From Hyphomonadaceae bacterium UBA4763 (GTDB lineage Bacteria; Pseudomonadota; Alphaproteobacteria; Caulobacterales; Aquidulcibacteraceae): a DNA stretch of 7,794 nucleotides. The notes under the pieces were generated by a model. The model saw only the letters and a list, made by a program, of their open reading frames with translations, had not been told where the DNA came from and ran no database searches. The stretch is taken from NCBI GenBank assembly GCA_002403455.1, contig DHHV01000120.1:1-7794 (forward strand), in the 5' to 3' direction. Of this stretch, positions 5,540-7,794 are shown in pieces. Position 1 is the first letter of the stretch. Each line of letters opens with the position of its first letter. The translations under genes were made by a program, and so were the position numbers.

Positions 5540-6870
5540 GCTTTCGCCTTTCCTTCACGGGGCGTGACCATGTCCCGGATGATCGAAGTCAGACCATCCT
5601 GACGCAGATCGATGGCAATGCCTCCGGACCCGACAGTGACACGACCGACAAGCAGCTGGACGATACGGGTCTGCTCGGAAGGAAACAGCGCCGTCCAGAG
5701 CTGGTCGAAGCTGCCAAGGGCCGAGACGACTGCTCGTTCATCTGCTTCAGGGACTTCGTGTCGAATGGCGTCGACCGTGCGAGCCGCGATCTCTGGAGCC
5801 CGGATCATTCGCCGAACCTCACCTACGACGGCATCCTCGACCATACCTGCGGGCAGACGCTGGATGGACGGCGAATCCGACGATGGTCGGCATTTGATCA
5901 GGTCCATCGAGGCATAGTAGCGGTAGAGCCGCGACGCCTTCTTGGTGGCCGTTGGCGTCATAGCCGTGCCGCTGTCCGTGAAGATGATCCCCTTCAGCAG
6001 CGGCGGTGTCTGGCAACGGGTATGGGCTGCCCGGACGTGTCGGTTCTCCTGCAGGATGCTCTGAACCTTGTCCCATAGGTCGCGGCTGACGATGGCCGCA
6101 TGCTCACCGGGATAGGCCGTGCCCTTGTGGACGGCTTCGCCGAGATAAACGCGGTTGTTCAGGACCTTGTAGAGGTAACCCTTGTCGATGCGCTTGCCGC
6201 GCTTGTTGCAGACGCCTTCGGCTACCAGCGTCTTCGTCAGGACGGTGGCTGATCCGATCATCGAGAAGCGCTCGAAGATCATGCGGACAATTGCTGCTTC
6301 CGCCTCGTTGATGACCAGCTTTCGGTCCTTGGCATCGTAGCCCAAGGGGACGAAGCCACCCATCCACATGCCGCGCTTGCGTGAGGCCGCGACCTTGTCG
6401 CGAATGCGCTCGCCGATGACCTCGCGCTCGAACTGGGCGAACGAGAGGAGGATGTTGAGCGTAAGTCGCCCCATCGACGTCGTCGTGTTGAAGGACTGCG
6501 TCACCGAGACGAAGGTCACGCCATTGCGATCCAGGATCTCGACCAGCTTCGCGAAGTCCATCAGCGACCGGCTGAGCCGATCGATCTTGTAGACGACGAT
6601 GACGTCGATAAGCCCAGCCTCGACATCGGCGATGAGCCGTTTCAGGCCGGGTCGTTCCAGTGTTCCACCGGAGAAGCCGCCATCGTCATACCGCTCGCGG
6701 ATCGCGGCCCAGCCTTCGGCGCGCTGGCTGGCGACATAGGCCTCGCAAGCATCGCGTTGGGCGTCGAGTGAATTGAATTCCATGTCGAGTCCTTCTTCGC
6801 TCGACTTGCGCGTATAGATCGCACAGCGCTGACGCCGGATGGCGATGGCGGCTGACGGTGACGTGCTCAT
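5536..6870 (-). CDS. Serine site-specific recombinase (resolvase/invertase N-domain plus Recombinase domain)
   Basis: A 444-residue recombinase that should cut and rejoin DNA through a phosphoserine. The catalytic domain (about 14-160) shows YTRKSSEEG with Ser23 as likely nucleophile, YDDGGFSGGTLERPGL at 61-76, the arginines of KIDRLSRS at 95-102, Arg135 in MGRLTLNILLSF, and FEREVIGERI at 147-156. The Recombinase domain follows at about 170-285. The region that is a zinc ribbon in many large serine recombinases (291-319, LLKGIIFTDSGTAM) has lost its CxxC pair. The C-terminus (about 345-444) is short, and no clear coiled coil is seen, so the protein is at the small end of its class. The ATG at 6870 overlaps the DUF2924 stop and has a strong GGAGGAA Shine-Dalgarno 6 nt upstream. 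All catalytic motifs look intact, so activity is plausible. The target site is unknown. Confidence 0.93.
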   Translation of the reverse strand: MSTSPSAAIAIRRQRCAIYTRKSSEEGLDMEFNSLDAQRDACEAYVASQRAEGWAAIRERYDDGGFSGGTLERPGLKRLIADVEAGLIDVIVVYKIDRLSRSLMDFAKLVEILDRNGVTFVSVTQSFNTTTSMGRLTLNILLSFAQFEREVIGERIRDKVAASRKRGMWMGGFVPLGYDAKDRKLVINEAEAAIVRMIFERFSMIGSATVLTKTLVAEGVCNKRGKRIDKGYLYKVLNNRVYLGEAVHKGTAYPGEHAAIVSRDLWDKVQSILQENRHVRAAHTRCQTPPLLKGIIFTDSGTAMTPTATKKASRLYRYYASMDLIKCRPSSDSPSIQRLPAGMVEDAVVGEVRRMIRAPEIAARTVDAIRHEVPEADERAVVSALGSFDQLWTALFPSEQTRIVQLLVGRVTVGSGGIAIDLRQDGLTSIIRDMVTPREGKAKA

Positions 6871-7373
6871 CGCTCGTTCCTCCGCGCTTCACCCAGCCCG
6901 AAGAAACGGTAGCCGTTCCAGTTGACGCCGGTGATGTTCCTGGCCACCGCCGAGAGCGACTTGAACTTTCGGCCTTGCCAGTCGAAGCCGTCCCGCAGGA
7001 TGGTGACGGTGTGCTCAATCCCATCCCATTCACGGATCAGCCGCGTCCCGACCACCGGATTGCGATCGTCCGCGATGACGGACTTCCGGTTGATCCTGCC
7101 TTCGGTTTCGTCGGCCAGCAGATCCAGCATCCGTCGCGTCTCGCGCGACGGACCACCATACGTCAGCTCCTGAATGCGGTGTCCGATCCGGAGTTCGAGG
7201 TAGCCTCTACTGTTGTTCGGGGCGGCGGTGGCGAACAACGCCTCCCACTTCGATTTCAGCTCGCTGACCGTCATCCGTTTCAAGTCCGCCAGCTGCGCAA
7301 GGACGGTTGCGTCGGTTTCGGCACTGTCTCCGGGGCGCGTCGGACGCGGCTCTGTTCGCTTCGTGCTCGTCAT
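6867..7373 (-). CDS. DUF2924 family protein
   Basis: A 168-residue protein with the DUF2924 pattern: a front helical part (LAQLADLKRMTVSELKSKWE at 25-44, then SRGYLELRIGHRIQELTYGG at 55-74) and a compact C-terminal part (GTRLIREWDGIEHTV at 109-123, DGFDWQGRKFKSLSAVARN at 128-146, TGVNWNGYRFFGL at 148-160). Its biochemical function is not known to me. Family members are frequently found next to recombinase genes, as here. The C-terminal part resembles a DNA-binding wrapping fold with conserved Trp, Gly and Arg, which would suit a recombinase partner; that is inference. The ATG at 7373 overlaps the preceding stop (ATGA) with GGGGGA upstream, and its own stop overlaps the recombinase ATG. Confidence 0.85.
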   Translation of the reverse strand: MTSTKRTEPRPTRPGDSAETDATVLAQLADLKRMTVSELKSKWEALFATAAPNNSRGYLELRIGHRIQELTYGGPSRETRRMLDLLADETEGRINRKSVIADDRNPVVGTRLIREWDGIEHTVTILRDGFDWQGRKFKSLSAVARNITGVNWNGYRFFGLGEARRNER

Positions 7374-7585
7374 CGGGTGTCCCCCGAGCGGGCGCGCGGG
7401 CGGCGCCGGCCATTCTTTAAGGCGAGAATGTCGAAGCCGTCAGCGGCTTTCGGCGCCTTCGCATCCTGCTGAGAGAGGATGCGCCCTACGCCAGCGGCGA
7501 GGATCCGCCCAACCTCGGAAAGGCGATCGTTCGCCGACATGTTGTCGGGCGGCAAGGGATTGGGACCGGATCGTGAGTCGTGCAT
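7370..7585 (-). CDS. Small basic hypothetical protein, first gene of recombinase cassette
   Basis: A 71-residue protein with no family I can name. Residues 17-40 (SANDRLSEVGRILAAGVGRI and following) form a likely amphipathic helix; the C-terminus is strongly basic (NGRRRPRARSGDTR). Small proteins of this shape, an ANDRL-type helix then a short tail, are common ahead of DUF2924 and recombinase genes. The start is uncertain: ATG at 7585 is preferred, ATG at 7540 would give a 56-residue form beginning MSANDRLSEV, and a TTG at 7651 would read through the inverted repeat. None has a strong Shine-Dalgarno. The stop overlaps the DUF2924 start (ATGA), supporting a real gene. Confidence 0.65.
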   Translation of the reverse strand: MHDSRSGPNPLPPDNMSANDRLSEVGRILAAGVGRILSQQDAKAPKAADGFDILALKNGRRRPRARSGDTR

Positions 7586-7589
7586 GGAG

Positions 7590-7623
7590 ACCGTTCGCGT
7601 TGAGTTTTCGATGGGCGAACGGT
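7590..7623. repeat. Perfect 9-bp inverted repeat in the leader of the cassette
   Basis: ACCGTTCGC (7590-7598) is the exact reverse complement of GCGAACGGT (7615-7623), with a 16-bp spacer; the arm centres are 25 bp apart. It lies 4 bp upstream of the preferred start codon of the 71-residue gene and downstream of the candidate promoter. It could be an operator, a recombinase recognition site, or a messenger hairpin that hides the start region. A shorter copy of one arm, CGTTCGC, occurs at 7528-7534. Confidence 0.6.
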
Positions 7624-7639
7624 AGTCGTAAACTCTAAA

Positions 7640-7670
7640 TACGCAATACAAATCAATATGTTATCGCATA
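7640..7670. repeat. Imperfect A+T-rich inverted repeat overlapping the cassette promoter
   Basis: TACGCAATACA (7640-7650) and TGTTATCGCATA (7659-7670) form an inverted repeat with two mismatches and one inserted base around an 8-bp spacer. The right arm contains the candidate -10 hexamer, the position expected for a repressor operator. Confidence 0.4.
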
Positions 7671-7688
7671 TCTGCGAAGTCTTTTGAA
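7660..7688 (-). promoter_or_regulatory. Candidate promoter of the recombinase cassette
   Basis: On the minus strand a TTCAAA hexamer (7683-7688) and a GATAAC hexamer (7660-7665) are separated by 17 bp, each matching four of six consensus bases. The surrounding A+T-rich stretch stands out from the rest of the window. Transcription would begin near 7653, giving a leader of about 68 nt that includes the perfect inverted repeat. Confidence 0.4.
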
Positions 7689-7746
7689 ATGCTGCGCAAG
7701 TGTTCCACGATCGTGACTCTGCTTGCTGGGCCGGATCGCGCCGAAT

Positions 7747-7794
7747 CTAGTCTCGGCCTTCGGCTATTCGCGTTCCCATGAAGCGCTCGTAGGT
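7747..7794 (-). CDS. Possible C-terminal end of a further minus-strand gene
   Basis: Reading leftward from the window edge, 15 codons (TYERFMGTRIAEGRD) end in a TAG at 7749-7747. The frame and composition are compatible with a coding end, and it would lie on the same strand as the cassette, but 15 codons are too few to identify a protein or to exclude chance. Confidence 0.25.
   Translation of the reverse strand, partial: TYERFMGTRIAEGRD

Larger units (their letters stand above)
5139..7690 (-). mobile_element. Candidate serine-recombinase cassette next to tRNA-Ser
   Basis: Four minus-strand genes joined by ATGA overlaps include a serine recombinase. They sit beside a tRNA gene, lack the GCGCGC-rich texture of the resident genes to the left, and share one candidate promoter at 7660-7688. 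This is the architecture of an integrative or transposing cassette. The left limit is set at the partial tRNA echo and the right limit behind the promoter; both are guesses, since no flanking direct repeat pair has been demonstrated and the element may extend beyond 7794. Confidence 0.55.

Noticed and set aside
6858..7472. 204-residue plus-strand open frame
   Set aside because: Antisense to the DUF2924 gene and the 71-residue gene, both supported by family match or ATGA coupling.
1..7794. CRISPR array, toxin-antitoxin pair or restriction/defence system
   Set aside because: No regularly spaced repeats and no nuclease, methylase or toxin motifs were seen; the only accessory-type genes are the recombinase cassette.

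Overview
The window looks like an alphaproteobacterial chromosome. The evidence is its high G+C, the gene pair amgK-murU directly behind tsaE, a class II DAHP synthase, and a recombinase/DUF2924 cassette of a type familiar from that class. I cannot place it below class level. Domain names below come from recognising sequence motifs; no search was run.

Left part (1-4614) is resident housekeeping DNA rich in GCGCGC runs. A minus-strand operon reads tsaE (tRNA t6A modification ATPase) -> amgK (N-acetylmuramate/GlcNAc anomeric kinase) -> murU (MurNAc-1-P uridylyltransferase). TsaE and AmgK overlap by 14 nt, and AmgK and MurU by an ATGA. A partial unidentified gene on the same strand follows at the window edge. 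AmgK and MurU together return sugars from peptidoglycan turnover to UDP-MurNAc, bypassing de novo synthesis. Divergent from tsaE, 54 bp away, is a class II DAHP synthase (first step of the shikimate pathway), which may be transcribed without a leader. An AlkA-type DNA glycosylase converges on it with only 3 bp between the stop codons.

The middle part (4615-5155) holds a complete tRNA-Ser(GCU) with encoded CCA. After it come about 330 bp with no convincing gene but with inverted repeats and, at 5139-5151, a partial echo of the tRNA 3' end.

The right part (5156-7690) is a compact minus-strand cassette of four genes, each joined to the next by an ATGA overlap: a 71-residue basic protein -> a DUF2924 protein -> a 444-residue serine recombinase -> a 127-residue putative helix-turn-helix protein. 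Its base composition differs from the resident genes (few GCGCGC runs). A candidate promoter and two inverted repeats, one of them perfect (9-bp arms), lie in front of the first gene. I read this as a small integrative or recombinase-borne element next to tRNA-Ser. It is the most interesting part of the window. The roles of its three accessory proteins and the true ends of the element are not visible from sequence alone. The right edge may contain the last 15 codons of a further gene.
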